Shown: positions 1 through 9,128, numbered from the stretch's first letter. The stretch is DNA of 18,804 nt from UBA3496 sp964558115 (GCA_964558115.1 CAZLCI010000041.1:1-18804), one strand, 5' to 3'. Numbers and translations are program-made. The notes: a model not told the origin generated them from the sequence alone.

Positions 1-479
1 ACTTTAACTTACATACAGAACCTATTGATTCAGACAATGAAGATTCATACCATGACATGGCATTTGGTGGTGCAGAGTTTCTATTTAAAAGATACCCAAA
101 CTTTAAATGGGTTTATGCACATTCTGCAATGACGCCACCTTCCAATGTAAGAATCATATTAAAGAAATTTCCGAAACTAATGATGGATTTTAATCTCAAA
201 AAATCAAATAAAGGAGACCATAAAGGATGGGCTCATCTTTCGAATCCAAGCAACAACAAATGGGAACCATACGAAGACTGGGCAAAACTCATGGAAGAGA
301 TGCCTGATAGATTTATGGTCGGCACAGATACGAAATTTTGTCAGAGAGGCCGAACTATAGGAATCAGACAGTTCAAAAAACAAATTAAAAGGTTCAGAAA
401 ATTTTTAGGCGCACTAAATAAAGAGGCAGCTGAAAAAATAGCGTATAAGAATGCTGAATCTTTTTTCAATACCAAATAA
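1..479 (+). CDS. Amidohydrolase (amidohydrolase-2 type), C-terminal part
   Basis: This is the 3' end of a gene cut by the window edge. The frame is open from base 3, so the internal ATG at 57 is not the start. The visible part matches the C-terminal half of a TIM-barrel metal-dependent hydrolase of the amidohydrolase-2 family. A YAHSAM strand fits the place where this family has a metal-binding histidine. A later MVGTDTKF segment fits the usual GSD motif carrying the catalytic aspartate. The helical tail, ending in a conserved-looking NAESFF, is typical of the family. Such enzymes hydrolyse or decarboxylate small carboxylated or cyclic substrates in the cytoplasm; the substrate here is unknown. 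The gene converges on the MFS gene at 497-1669, and only 17 bases separate the two coding regions. Confidence 0.75.
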   Translation, partial: FNLHTEPIDSDNEDSYHDMAFGGAEFLFKRYPNFKWVYAHSAMTPPSNVRIILKKFPKLMMDFNLKKSNKGDHKGWAHLSNPSNNKWEPYEDWAKLMEEMPDRFMVGTDTKFCQRGRTIGIRQFKKQIKRFRKFLGALNKEAAEKIAYKNAESFFNTK

Positions 480-501
480 TCTTATCTCATTAAAGATTAT
501 T
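475..501. terminator. AT-only hairpin spanning two convergent stop codons
   Basis: A perfect 9-base inverted repeat (475-483 with 493-501, loop of 9) covers the stop codon of the amidohydrolase gene and that of the convergent MFS gene. It could act as a shared bidirectional terminator. The stem has a single G-C pair and no clean T-tract, so its stability is doubtful. Confidence 0.3.
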
Positions 502-1669
502 GAAGTTCCACTTTCATTCTATTCAAAACTATTGCAATAACACTCGCTATAAAAAAGAAGCCGGCATATAAAAGGAAAGAAAATTGAAGATTAAATAATT
601 CTGCCATTACTCCTCCTACAATAGGAGAAATCATCGATCCCATTTCATTAACAGCATAAATGAGCCCAATCGCACTTGCACGTTTTTCCTCATCCACCAA
701 CTCTGTACCAACAGCCAACACAAGACTCGGAACTGGGGTCAGAAAAGAACCAATCAAAAAAATAGGGAATAAAATCATTATACTTGAACTAACAAAAGAA
801 ATTGATGCCATAGCAATACTGCACAAAAATGTAAGATAAAGAATATACTTTGTTTTTTCTCCCCTATCAGAGGACTTTCCAACCAAGAAAGTAGTAATAA
901 TACCTACAATAAAATATACAGAAAGTATCCATCCGATTGCCTGAACTTCATAATTAAATTGTTGCGCGAGTAACAAGGGCAAAAAAGTCATTAATCCTCT
1001 AAACCCAGTAATTCTAAAAGTTGACACCAACAACAAAAGCATTAATGGTCTGTTCTTAGTTAACGATAAAAAAGTAGAAAGTGCCGCCTGTTTCATCGGT
1101 CTTACGTTTCTTTTTGAATCTTTAAAAAGAATAAAAATAATAGTAGCCATAATAATTGAAGGGAAAATAGCAAGATGAGATGCAACTCTCCAACTAAAAT
1201 ATACTGCGACTGTACTTACAATCCATGGAGTCAAAATACTACCGACCTCTCCTCCACCCGCAAAATAGGCCATACTAAGACCTCTTTGATTTGGCATTTC
1301 CCTGGTCAACAAAGAAACTGCTGGAGGATGGTAAGCAGAACAACCCAAACCGCTTAGAAAAACTAAAAAAAGTAAGGTTAAAAAATCAGGTGCGAATCCA
1401 TAAAAAAATACAGGAACAGATTGAACCATCAGACTAGTAACAAGTATAGTTCTCCACTTACCAAGATAATCGCCTAAAAATGAAATAGGAAACTGAAACA
1501 CACCATTTGCAAACGCAAAAACGGAAGCGATTAACCCTACCTCGAAGTAACTCAAACTAAGTTCTGCAGATATTAGTGGAATGATAGGCGTGATAAACAA
1601 GAGGTAGAATGTGTTAACACCATGACTGGCGGAAAGAGCAGCTACATTTTTTTTATTTACTGCGTCCAT
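497..1669 (-). CDS. MFS transporter (FSR/sugar-efflux-like)
   Basis: A 390-residue protein with the usual size and about 12 hydrophobic segments of a major facilitator superfamily secondary transporter in the inner membrane. A motif-A-like loop, GDYLGKWRT, lies at residues 66-74 between helices 2 and 3. A matching GKSSDRGEK loop lies in the second half. The segment with AYHPPAVS and the GGGEVG stretch resemble the fosmidomycin-resistance (FSR) branch, which suggests export, but the substrate cannot be inferred. The ATG start is supported by a GAAGG ribosome site about 9 bases upstream. The gene is divergent from the second MFS gene, with 53 bases between start codons, so the two promoters must be interleaved. 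Confidence 0.85.
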   Translation of the reverse strand: MDAVNKKNVAALSASHGVNTFYLLFITPIIPLISAELSLSYFEVGLIASVFAFANGVFQFPISFLGDYLGKWRTILVTSLMVQSVPVFFYGFAPDFLTLLFLVFLSGLGCSAYHPPAVSLLTREMPNQRGLSMAYFAGGGEVGSILTPWIVSTVAVYFSWRVASHLAIFPSIIMATIIFILFKDSKRNVRPMKQAALSTFLSLTKNRPLMLLLLVSTFRITGFRGLMTFLPLLLAQQFNYEVQAIGWILSVYFIVGIITTFLVGKSSDRGEKTKYILYLTFLCSIAMASISFVSSSIMILFPIFLIGSFLTPVPSLVLAVGTELVDEEKRASAIGLIYAVNEMGSMISPIVGGVMAELFNLQFSFLLYAGFFFIASVIAIVLNRMKVELQ

Positions 1670-1706
1670 TTCATAAAACCTTCATTAAAACTAACTTTTA
1701 ATTAGT

Positions 1707-1714
1707 AGGAAGAG
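1707..1714 (+). promoter_or_regulatory. Ribosome binding site selecting a TTG start
   Basis: AGGAAGAG lies 8 bases before the TTG at 1723, with no ATG at a suitable distance. This supports TTG as the start of the second MFS gene. Confidence 0.65.
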
Positions 1715-1722
1715 ACGATTAT

Positions 1723-2964
1723 TTGAAAACAGAAAAAGTAACACAAGGATACTTAAGATTCATCTCGGAAAACCCGAGATTTTTACTTTACGGCTTTTTA
1801 CTTACCTTCTTCTCATGTTTCGGTCAAACGTACTACATCTCTATATTCAGTTCTGAAATACGTTCAATTTTCTCTTTGTCACACGGAGACTACGGATTGA
1901 TCTATGCAATTGCTACTGTAGGAAGTGCTACTACGCTGGTTTGGGTCGGAAAATTTATTGACAAAATAGATCTTCGAAATTATACAATTTTCGTACTTAT
2001 CGGACTATCCATTGCTTGTTTGCTATTCTCTTTTGTTTCTTCAGTCATTTTATTGACGTCATCTCTCTTTCTTCTTCGTCTTTTTGGACAAGGCCTTATG
2101 ATGCACACCTCAGTGACCTCAATGGGAAGATACTTCGAAGAAACTCGTGGAAAAGCCGTCAGTCTTGTATCCTTTGGAAATCCACTAGGTCAAGGAATGC
2201 TAGTTTCTTTGGCTATCTTTTTACTCGCTTATCTAGACTGGAAAACAATATGGGTGGCATCTTCAATTGTAACCATTATAATTATTGCACCTACTATACT
2301 TTTCCTCCTTGGGAATCATCCTGTAAGAAAAAGAAAAACAATTTCTACTAATTCTACCAAAACAAATCCCATCAGTAGTTGGACTAGAAAACAAGTTCTT
2401 AAAGACATTCGATTTTATCTTATACTTCCGCTCATGCTTGCACCTTCCTATATAACAACAGGTTTCTTCTTCCACATGTCGCATTTAGTAGATACTAAAG
2501 GGTGGGACCTAAATGTTTTCACACAAACCTTTTATATGTATGTTGTCTCCTCGCTTTTGACAGCATTAATAACTGGAAATGTAACAGATAAATTTGGAGC
2601 AAAGAAAATACTTCCTTTATCTTTAATTCCGCAATGTGTCGCTATGCTAATACTAGCAGTAACAAATCAACCTATCGCACAAGTTCTGTATATGTTTACT
2701 TCAGGGATGACTGTTGGAATTAGAGTAACTATAGGTGGGGCTATATGGCCGGAAATATACGGAGTAAATAACCTTGGCGGCATTCGTGCTTTAGCGACAT
2801 TTTTTATGGTTCTTTCTACTGCAATTGCTCCTGTTTCCATGGGATATTTAATTGATGCAGGCATCAGCATGGAAATGATTGCATTAGGTTGCTTTATTTA
2901 TATGACCTTTTCTTCAATCGCAGCATGGTTTGGAGTAAGGATTAAAAATAATATACATAAATAA
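1723..2964 (+). CDS. MFS transporter
   Basis: A 413-residue inner-membrane carrier of the major facilitator superfamily, started by TTG. It has two six-helix halves joined by a basic loop at about residues 198-225. Motif-A-like loops are visible at 77-86 (GKFIDKIDLR) and 285-295 (GNVTDKFGAKK). It is not a close relative of the neighbouring 390-residue MFS protein, so the pair is not a recent duplication. It precedes the M24-like gene by 79 bases on the same strand and may supply that pathway with substrate; this is inference from position only. The direction of transport and the substrate are unknown. Confidence 0.85.
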   Translation: MKTEKVTQGYLRFISENPRFLLYGFLLTFFSCFGQTYYISIFSSEIRSIFSLSHGDYGLIYAIATVGSATTLVWVGKFIDKIDLRNYTIFVLIGLSIACLLFSFVSSVILLTSSLFLLRLFGQGLMMHTSVTSMGRYFEETRGKAVSLVSFGNPLGQGMLVSLAIFLLAYLDWKTIWVASSIVTIIIIAPTILFLLGNHPVRKRKTISTNSTKTNPISSWTRKQVLKDIRFYLILPLMLAPSYITTGFFFHMSHLVDTKGWDLNVFTQTFYMYVVSSLLTALITGNVTDKFGAKKILPLSLIPQCVAMLILAVTNQPIAQVLYMFTSGMTVGIRVTIGGAIWPEIYGVNNLGGIRALATFFMVLSTAIAPVSMGYLIDAGISMEMIALGCFIYMTFSSIAAWFGVRIKNNIHK

Positions 2965-3043
2965 ATATATGAATTACTAATAATTTATGTATATTACCGA
3001 ATGAATTGCTAACAAATGACTATCGCACAGAGGATTTTAAAAT

Positions 3044-4345
3044 ATGCTTACAGATCCAAGATTCATTCCAAGAGAAGGACGAACTTTAGTTCCCGGAGCC
3101 TCGCTTTCGTTAAATGAAAGAGATAGAAGATGGAAACTCGCACGATCAGAAATGAAAGCCCGTGAAATTGATTGTCTGATTATTATAGCTAGAGGATATA
3201 ATTCCAACGGCAATGTTCGATGGCTAGACAACGGTGACTATAGCGAAAGACATTTAATTTTTCCCCTCGAAGGTGATCCAATGAATTTCTGGTTACTTCA
3301 GAACTGGGGAAAATGGTTTACTGAAACCTGCTGGGAAGGAGTTCGCTATAGAGGGCATGAAGGAAAATACAGCGTGGTTGCAGCTGACACCATAAAAGAC
3401 CTTGGCTATGAGGGTGGAAAAATAGGTATTGTTGGTCTAATCGGTGCAGGTTATGCAGCAGAAGGCAGCATTCCATATATGACTTTTCAAAATCTCAAAT
3501 CTCTTCTTCCAAAAGCGAAATTTGTAGATGCCACTAACATACTTACAAAAGCTAGAATGATTAAAAGTAAGGAAGAAATAGCAATGATAGAAAAAGCATC
3601 CGAACTCGCAAATATGGAAATCGATACCGCTTTGAAAATGTTAAAACCAGGAATACGCGAGAGAGATATTATGGTAGAAATGGATTACGTATCCATGAAA
3701 GCTGGAGCGGAATTTGGCAGAGATCATTGGACTCTTCTGAATTCTGGTGAAGGTTATCCTGTCAATCATCGTGACACAAACAAAATTATTCAAAACGGTG
3801 AGATATTACAATTAGGCCATTATACTCGATTTGCAGGATATTGGAGTCATCCACATGTCGCAATTTCTCTTGGATCAATGAATGCAGAAGCAAAAGGATT
3901 AAGAGATGCGGTTCTTGAGGGAACCACAATAGCACTTGAACTTTTAAAGCCAGGAGTTGAATGGAGCAAGGTAAATAAATTGGTAGACGAACCGATACTT
4001 TCCAGAGGATATTACCATGAAGTACCCCAAATTCATGGAACAGGACTAGACGGGATTGAACCTCCAGTCACCGATGTTTGTGCAGGCAATATTCCAAATC
4101 AATACGAATGGAGAGAAAAATCTCTAGAAGGATCTATTGAAAACAATACAGAGTGGAAAACCATTGCCGAGGAAAGTAAAACTTCAAAAGGAGAACTTCT
4201 TGTAGAAGAAGGAATGTCCTTAGCCTTAGAAGTGAAAGCTGCTCTTGAAGATAGAATTGCTATATGTTTTGGTCCACAGATCATAGTAGAAAAAGATGGT
4301 CCTAGAATATTAAATCCTGACGCTATGGATGTTATCGAGCTATGA
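3044..4345 (+). CDS. M24-fold (creatinase/aminopeptidase P-like) protein lacking most metal ligands
   Basis: A 433-residue protein with a creatinase-like N-terminal domain (about 1-165) and a pita-bread M24 catalytic domain (about 175-433). The substrate-side His is present (H242 in a PVNHRDTN segment), as are the His and Glu ligands in HGTG (H331) and LALEV (E396). The two Asp ligands align with Q256 and H269, and the final Glu ligand aligns with G410. Three of five dinuclear metal ligands are therefore replaced, as in metal-free creatinase rather than in true peptidases. An extra charged stretch of about 40 residues (345-385) sits between H331 and E396. It may be a C-N hydrolase or lyase rather than a peptidase. 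AGAGGA precedes the ATG. The stop overlaps the next cupin start (ATGA), which indicates translational coupling. Confidence 0.8.
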   Translation: MLTDPRFIPREGRTLVPGASLSLNERDRRWKLARSEMKAREIDCLIIIARGYNSNGNVRWLDNGDYSERHLIFPLEGDPMNFWLLQNWGKWFTETCWEGVRYRGHEGKYSVVAADTIKDLGYEGGKIGIVGLIGAGYAAEGSIPYMTFQNLKSLLPKAKFVDATNILTKARMIKSKEEIAMIEKASELANMEIDTALKMLKPGIRERDIMVEMDYVSMKAGAEFGRDHWTLLNSGEGYPVNHRDTNKIIQNGEILQLGHYTRFAGYWSHPHVAISLGSMNAEAKGLRDAVLEGTTIALELLKPGVEWSKVNKLVDEPILSRGYYHEVPQIHGTGLDGIEPPVTDVCAGNIPNQYEWREKSLEGSIENNTEWKTIAEESKTSKGELLVEEGMSLALEVKAALEDRIAICFGPQIIVEKDGPRILNPDAMDVIEL

Positions 4346-4734
4346 AATATGAAGTACTCAAAGATATCACTGAAAATAGACCGCGATTTATACCAGGTAC
4401 ATCCGAAGAACTAGATGCTGTCTCTGCTGCTCCTGACAATCATATTATTTTATTTGAAAATGAATTACTGCGAGTAATTAAGGTAATTGTTAGACCAGGT
4501 GAGATGGAAAATTTACATACGCATAAATATCCTTGTATTTTTCAAATAAATAATCTTGTAAAAACAGAATATCATGACGAAAATGGGAATATCATTCCCA
4601 GAACCGGATCAGGTTACTCTGGTATGATGATCTATGTTGAACCAGAAGGAATACACCAAGTAAAAAATACAGACGAGGAATGCATGGAAGGAATTCGTTT
4701 TGAAATAAAAAGTTTTAATATCAATACTTTATAG
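4342..4734 (+). CDS. Small cupin-domain protein coupled to the M24-like gene
   Basis: A 130-residue single-domain cupin. A His pair, H59 and H61 (LHTH), forms the first metal motif. The usual Glu four residues further on is missing, with Pro/Cys there. PEGIHQ supplies the second-motif His (H105). Metal binding by three His is possible. The start lies inside the stop of the M24-like gene, so the two products are probably made together and may act in one pathway. It is unlike the 135-residue cupins further downstream in both sequence and motif spacing. Possible roles include a small dioxygenase, isomerase, lyase or ligand sensor; none is supported specifically. Confidence 0.7.
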   Translation: MKYEVLKDITENRPRFIPGTSEELDAVSAAPDNHIILFENELLRVIKVIVRPGEMENLHTHKYPCIFQINNLVKTEYHDENGNIIPRTGSGYSGMMIYVEPEGIHQVKNTDEECMEGIRFEIKSFNINTL

Positions 4735-4767
4735 AATATATTCAATAATTTACTTTAAATTATAACA

Positions 4768-6219
4768 TTAGCACGGAGCTGTTTTTTCATCCAAATTCAA
4801 AAGATCTTCTTTTTCTAAAATATAAGCAAAACGTAAAATTTTCCCCTCTTCCCACATATCTCCTATAATTTGCATAGACATTGGCAAACCTTGTGAAGAC
4901 AACCCAATTGGCACGACTAAGGCTGGTGCACCTGTAAAATTATGCGGCGTTAAAAAAGGTTTCGTTACAGGGGAGTTATAATCAATCTCTTTACCATTGA
5001 TCGAAGATTTCCAGTTATCTATCCGCGGAGAAATACATGGCAGAGATGGAGCCATAATCACATCTACTTCATCAAACATCATAAGTATTTCTCGCTTAAG
5101 CAATTCTCTTTCTCTATATGCTAAGACTAACTGTTCTGGACCTACATTACCGATCCTACTTTCAACTGCTGCTTTTGCAATTTCACCATAACCTTCAGCA
5201 TGAACCTTAAAAATCGGAAGATGGAATTCTAAAAATTCGGCACTCATAATTACATCTATAATTTCTTGAACTTTCTCCATTGAGTTCATTTGAAGTTCTT
5301 TGACTATTATTCCATTCTTTTCAAAAAATCGGATCATCTGTTCAAACGCAAAGTAAATTTCATTATCGACTTCATGATTGCTATACAAATCTGGACAAAG
5401 ACCAATCTTCATTCCTTCTATTCCCTCCTTCATGCTAGAAGAAATCTCAGAGGAACTCACAATTTTCGAATACGGATCCAGCGAATCATATCCAGAGAGC
5501 GCTTCCAGTATCGTTGCTGCATCTTCGACTGAACGAGTCATTGGGCCAACATGATCGAAACTCAACGTATTAGGACAAACTCCATTCAAACTTACCCTTC
5601 CATGTGTGGGCTTAAATCCTACTATTCCACATAGAGCTGAAGGACCTCTAATAGAACTTCCAGTATCTGTTCCAAGAGCAAAAGGAATCATTCTTGACGA
5701 TACCGATGCTGCAGAACCTGAACTAGAACCCCCAGTAGTGCGGGTTATATCCCAAGGATTTCTGACGGTACCAAAATAAGGATTGTAACTAAGTGGGCCA
5801 GAAGCAAACTCTTGTGTATGACATTTTCCAAGCATTACTGCTCCTGCCTCTTTTAATTTAGAAACACAGAAAGCATCTTTAGAAGGAATATTATCTTTAA
5901 ACACAGAAGAACCTCTCGTGGTAAGAATACCTTCAGTATCAATAATATCTTTGACTCCAAATGGAATACCATGAAGAGGGCCGAGGTATCTCTTCTCCAT
6001 TATTTCTTTCTCTGCTATTTTAGCCTCTCTGTATGCCTGATCTTTTGCCAGAGTCAAAAACCCCAAGACTCTTTCATTCACATCTTCGATACGCTGAAAA
6101 CAAGAATCCAATACTTCTACGGGAGAAACATGAAGTTTTTTAATAAGCTTACTTAACTCTGAAACGCTATGGTTAAATAATGGTTCGCTCAAAATAAGTT
6201 CCTTTAAGTATTTACCCAT
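4768..6219 (-). CDS. Amidase-signature family hydrolase (GatA-like)
   Basis: A 483-residue cytoplasmic amidase of the amidase-signature family, which hydrolyses carboxamides with a Ser-cisSer-Lys triad. The triad is visible: K90 in GIPFGVKD, S165 in the glycine-serine-rich loop at 163-169, and the nucleophile S189 in GTDTGSSIR. The usual GGSIR reads GSSIR here, a small change next to the nucleophile. Length and domain order match GatA-type amidases. No gatB or gatC lies nearby, so it is more likely a catabolic amidase than the Glu-tRNA amidotransferase subunit. No clear ribosome site precedes the ATG. It is divergent from trhO and convergent with the cupin gene. Confidence 0.85.
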   Translation of the reverse strand: MGKYLKELILSEPLFNHSVSELSKLIKKLHVSPVEVLDSCFQRIEDVNERVLGFLTLAKDQAYREAKIAEKEIMEKRYLGPLHGIPFGVKDIIDTEGILTTRGSSVFKDNIPSKDAFCVSKLKEAGAVMLGKCHTQEFASGPLSYNPYFGTVRNPWDITRTTGGSSSGSAASVSSRMIPFALGTDTGSSIRGPSALCGIVGFKPTHGRVSLNGVCPNTLSFDHVGPMTRSVEDAATILEALSGYDSLDPYSKIVSSSEISSSMKEGIEGMKIGLCPDLYSNHEVDNEIYFAFEQMIRFFEKNGIIVKELQMNSMEKVQEIIDVIMSAEFLEFHLPIFKVHAEGYGEIAKAAVESRIGNVGPEQLVLAYRERELLKREILMMFDEVDVIMAPSLPCISPRIDNWKSSINGKEIDYNSPVTKPFLTPHNFTGAPALVVPIGLSSQGLPMSMQIIGDMWEEGKILRFAYILEKEDLLNLDEKTAPC

Positions 6220-6315
6220 TTAAAAATTATATATTCTTTAATAGTATACATAGATAATATTGTAATTGGATTATAATTACGACTTTTAATACCTCGGTTT
6301 TACAAAGGCAAAAAA

Positions 6316-7206
6316 ATGCATGTAATTAGTTTTTATCAATTTAAAGAGATATCTGGCGACTTGCTTTCTGCAAAAAACAAGATCACAAGTTTTTGCGAAT
6401 CGCATAAGATACTAGGAACTACATTAATAGCAAAAGAAGGTATAAATGGAACAGTTTGCGGAAAAGAAGAAGCAATAGAAGAATTCGAGAACCTTTTATT
6501 CGAAATTGGATTTGACTCTTTAGAACTGAAACCATCCGAAACTAACAAGCTCCCATTCAAACGATTGAAAGTAAAAATAAAAAAAGAAATTGTAACTTTT
6601 GAAAATCTAGGGGAGTTTGCAAACAACACAGGAACTTTTATTTCTCCTGAAAAATGGGAAGAGTTTATTGAACAAGAGGATGTGATTTTAGTTGATGTAC
6701 GGAATAAATACGAAACATCAATTGGAAAATTCAGTTCTGCATTAGATCCGGAAACAGATAATTTCACAGAATTTAAATTATTTATAGAAAAACAACTTTC
6801 GAATAAAAAGAAAAATAAAATTGCAACATACTGCACTGGAGGCATCCGTTGTGAAAAAGCTACCTCATATATGCGCGACATAGGTTTTGAAAATATCTTT
6901 CAGTTAAAGGGTGGGATTTTAAATTATCTCAATCAAAGAAAAGAAACCGACAATACTACGTGGCAAGGAGAATGCTTTGTCTTCGATGAACGAACAGCTC
7001 TAAAAGAACAATCCCTGGATGGAAGTTATGAATTATGTCATGGTTGCCGTCAACCTATTACAGATGAAGACAAACTATCAGAAAAATATGAAGACGGTGT
7101 TTCATGCCCTTTATGCTTTGATAATAGAAGCGAAGAACAAAAAAGCTCATCTAGAGAAAGACAATTACAAATCAATCTTTTCAAATCAAGAAAAAAAGAA
7201 AACTAA
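6316..7206 (+). CDS. trhO: tRNA uridine(34) hydroxylase, rhodanese family
   Basis: A 296-residue protein of the TrhO (YceA, UPF0176) family, which hydroxylates uridine 34 in tRNA to give 5-hydroxyuridine in a prephenate-independent route. The N-terminal part carries AKEGINGTV (about 39-47). The rhodanese domain (about 105-215) carries the active loop CTGGIRC with catalytic C173 and C179. After a FVFDER motif come two CxxC pairs (C241/C244 and C264/C267) that look like a zinc knuckle. A basic tail ends the protein. AAAGG precedes the ATG. The stop codon interlocks with that of the convergent ABC-F gene over 4 bases, leaving no room for a terminator between them. Confidence 0.93.
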   Translation: MHVISFYQFKEISGDLLSAKNKITSFCESHKILGTTLIAKEGINGTVCGKEEAIEEFENLLFEIGFDSLELKPSETNKLPFKRLKVKIKKEIVTFENLGEFANNTGTFISPEKWEEFIEQEDVILVDVRNKYETSIGKFSSALDPETDNFTEFKLFIEKQLSNKKKNKIATYCTGGIRCEKATSYMRDIGFENIFQLKGGILNYLNQRKETDNTTWQGECFVFDERTALKEQSLDGSYELCHGCRQPITDEDKLSEKYEDGVSCPLCFDNRSEEQKSSSRERQLQINLFKSRKKEN

Positions 7207-9128
7207 AAACTCTCAATCTGACTAGACAGAATTTCCCATTCATTCAAATAACTCTTAAGAGCAATTGAAACTTCGTCTTGACGTTTCAGAATATTCGACA
7301 ACTCTTCCTTACTCTCTTCTTCATACATTACACTAGAAGAGAGAATTTTTTTAATTTTTTCATCTTCAATTTCTAATTCTTCTATGACTTTTTCAATTTT
7401 CTTATGTTTATCACGAATCTCTTTTTTCTTATTATTAGATAAATTTAAAGGCGTTCGATACTTTGCATTTATTTTGTCTACACTACTCCGTGCTTTCTTT
7501 GTATCTAAAGTTGTATCACTTCTATGATTAGATACATTCTGCAGATATTCATCGAGAGTTTCATACATGGATTCAATATTCTTATTTCTTAAGACCCAAA
7601 ATTCTTCACAAACTGATTCAATCAAATCTCTGTCATGGGCAACCAAAATAAAAGTTCCGCTATAAGATTCCAAAGCCTCCTCAAGAGCAGTTCTAGATGC
7701 CATATCTAAATGATTGGTCGGCTCATCTAGAAGAAGAAGATTCGCCCCAGACATAAACAACCTTGCAAGAGCAAGTCTCGCACGCTCTCCACCAGACAAA
7801 ACAGAAACTTTTTTATACACTTCATCACCCGTAAACAGAAATCCTCCCAGCAAGGATCTTATTGAAGTGTTGTTCATATTTTCTGGAGACACTTGTTTTG
7901 CAGAATCAAAAATTTCCATATTTTCATCTAATCCATCAAGTGTGTGTTGTGAAAAATATCCTATTTTCACTCTATCTCCTATTTCTATGAATCCTTCACT
8001 AGGAGAAAGCTCTCCTGATACCATTTTCAAAAATGTAGTTTTTCCAGAGCCATTAGGTCCAACAAGTCCTATCTTACTTCCTCTCAAGAGGGTCATATTG
8101 ACATCTGAAAAAATAGTTTTAACATCAAACGACTTTGACATATTCTTCGCAATTAAAGTTTCGTATGCACAATTCGGTGGATCAGGGAGACGAATAACAG
8201 GCGCATCTTTTTTAACTGCAATCTTATCAATTGGCTTGATCTTAGAAAGTTCTTTTGCTCTACTTTTTGCCTGTCTTGCCTTAGTTGCCTTAGCCTTAAA
8301 CCTACGGATAAATCTTTCAAGTTCTGCAATTCGACGCTCTTGTTTCATGGCTTGTTTTTCTAAATGAGCAATATTCTCCTCGCGTTGCTCTAAATATTTA
8401 TCAAAATCTCCCACGTACCTGGTCAATCTGCAATTCTCAAGTTCAATAATCACTTTAGCAATACGGTTCAAAAAATGACGGTCATGAGAAATGATAACAA
8501 CAGCACCTTGAAACTGGGAAAGAAATTTCTCTAGCCATGAAACTGACTCAACATCAAGATGATTTGTCGGTTCATCTAAAAGAAGCAAATCGGGATCTGA
8601 AAACAAGATGCGAGCAAGCGACACCCTCATCTTCCAGCCACCTGAAAAATTACTCAGAGGTTGTGCAATTTCTTCTAAATTAAAACCCAGTCCCATTAAG
8701 ATTGAAGAGGCTCTTGAATCTGCCTGAAAATCTCCCAACTGTTCTAAAGACTGATCTACTTCACCAATCTGCATACTTATTTTTTCTTGAATTTCTTTAT
8801 CTTTTGCTATGCCAATTTTCTCATAGAGAAACTGTTTTTTATCACGCAATTCAGTTAATTTGCTATTTCCCTTCAAAACTTGTTCCAAAAGTGAGTGATT
8901 TGAAGTTTCTAACTCTTGCCTTAACACTCCCATTGAAAGACCTTTTTGCACTGAGACCGAACCAGAATCTATGCCTTCTATGCCCTCAATGATTTTAAAA
9001 ACAGTTGTCTTCCCAACTCCATTTGAACCTATAAGACCAACTCGCTCCCCTGGAAGAATCGTAAGCTCACTTTTCTCCAAAATAACCTGTCCGCCAAACT
9101 GTTTCTTTACATTTTCAAAACGAATCAT
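7203..9128 (-). CDS. ABC-F ATPase (YheS/Uup-like), ribosome-associated
   Basis: A 641-residue soluble protein with two ABC ATPase domains and no membrane part, typical of ABC-F factors that act on the ribosome in translation quality control or antibiotic protection. Domain 1 has Walker A GSNGVGKT (34-41), signature LSNFSGGW (158-165) and Walker B with DEPTNHLD (185-192). Domain 2 has GPNGSGKT (357-364), signature LSGGE (444-448) and a second DEPTNHLD. The interdomain linker (about 245-300) contains RFKAKATKARQAKSR, which resembles YheS. A charged coiled coil fills about 565-641. Length fits YheS and Uup. A GGAT element precedes the ATG. Nothing suggests acquired resistance rather than a housekeeping role. 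Confidence 0.92.
   Translation of the reverse strand: MIRFENVKKQFGGQVILEKSELTILPGERVGLIGSNGVGKTTVFKIIEGIEGIDSGSVSVQKGLSMGVLRQELETSNHSLLEQVLKGNSKLTELRDKKQFLYEKIGIAKDKEIQEKISMQIGEVDQSLEQLGDFQADSRASSILMGLGFNLEEIAQPLSNFSGGWKMRVSLARILFSDPDLLLLDEPTNHLDVESVSWLEKFLSQFQGAVVIISHDRHFLNRIAKVIIELENCRLTRYVGDFDKYLEQREENIAHLEKQAMKQERRIAELERFIRRFKAKATKARQAKSRAKELSKIKPIDKIAVKKDAPVIRLPDPPNCAYETLIAKNMSKSFDVKTIFSDVNMTLLRGSKIGLVGPNGSGKTTFLKMVSGELSPSEGFIEIGDRVKIGYFSQHTLDGLDENMEIFDSAKQVSPENMNNTSIRSLLGGFLFTGDEVYKKVSVLSGGERARLALARLFMSGANLLLLDEPTNHLDMASRTALEEALESYSGTFILVAHDRDLIESVCEEFWVLRNKNIESMYETLDEYLQNVSNHRSDTTLDTKKARSSVDKINAKYRTPLNLSNNKKKEIRDKHKKIEKVIEELEIEDEKIKKILSSSVMYEEESKEELSNILKRQDEVSIALKSYLNEWEILSSQIESF

Noticed and set aside
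3044..4345. DMSP lyase DddP as identity of the M24-like protein
   Set aside because: DddP keeps an Asp-rich metal site, whereas here the aligned Asp and last Glu ligands are replaced.
6336..6881. A 181-residue open frame on the minus strand
   Set aside because: It is antisense to trhO, whose motifs are clear; the composition is Ser/Phe-rich as expected for a shadow frame.
7714..8367. A 217-residue open frame on the plus strand
   Set aside because: It lies fully antisense to the well-supported ABC-F gene, has no recognisable domain, and reflects codon bias of that gene.
7203..9128. Acquired antibiotic-resistance ABC-F
   Set aside because: The linker resembles housekeeping YheS-type proteins, and nothing mobile or resistance-related lies nearby.
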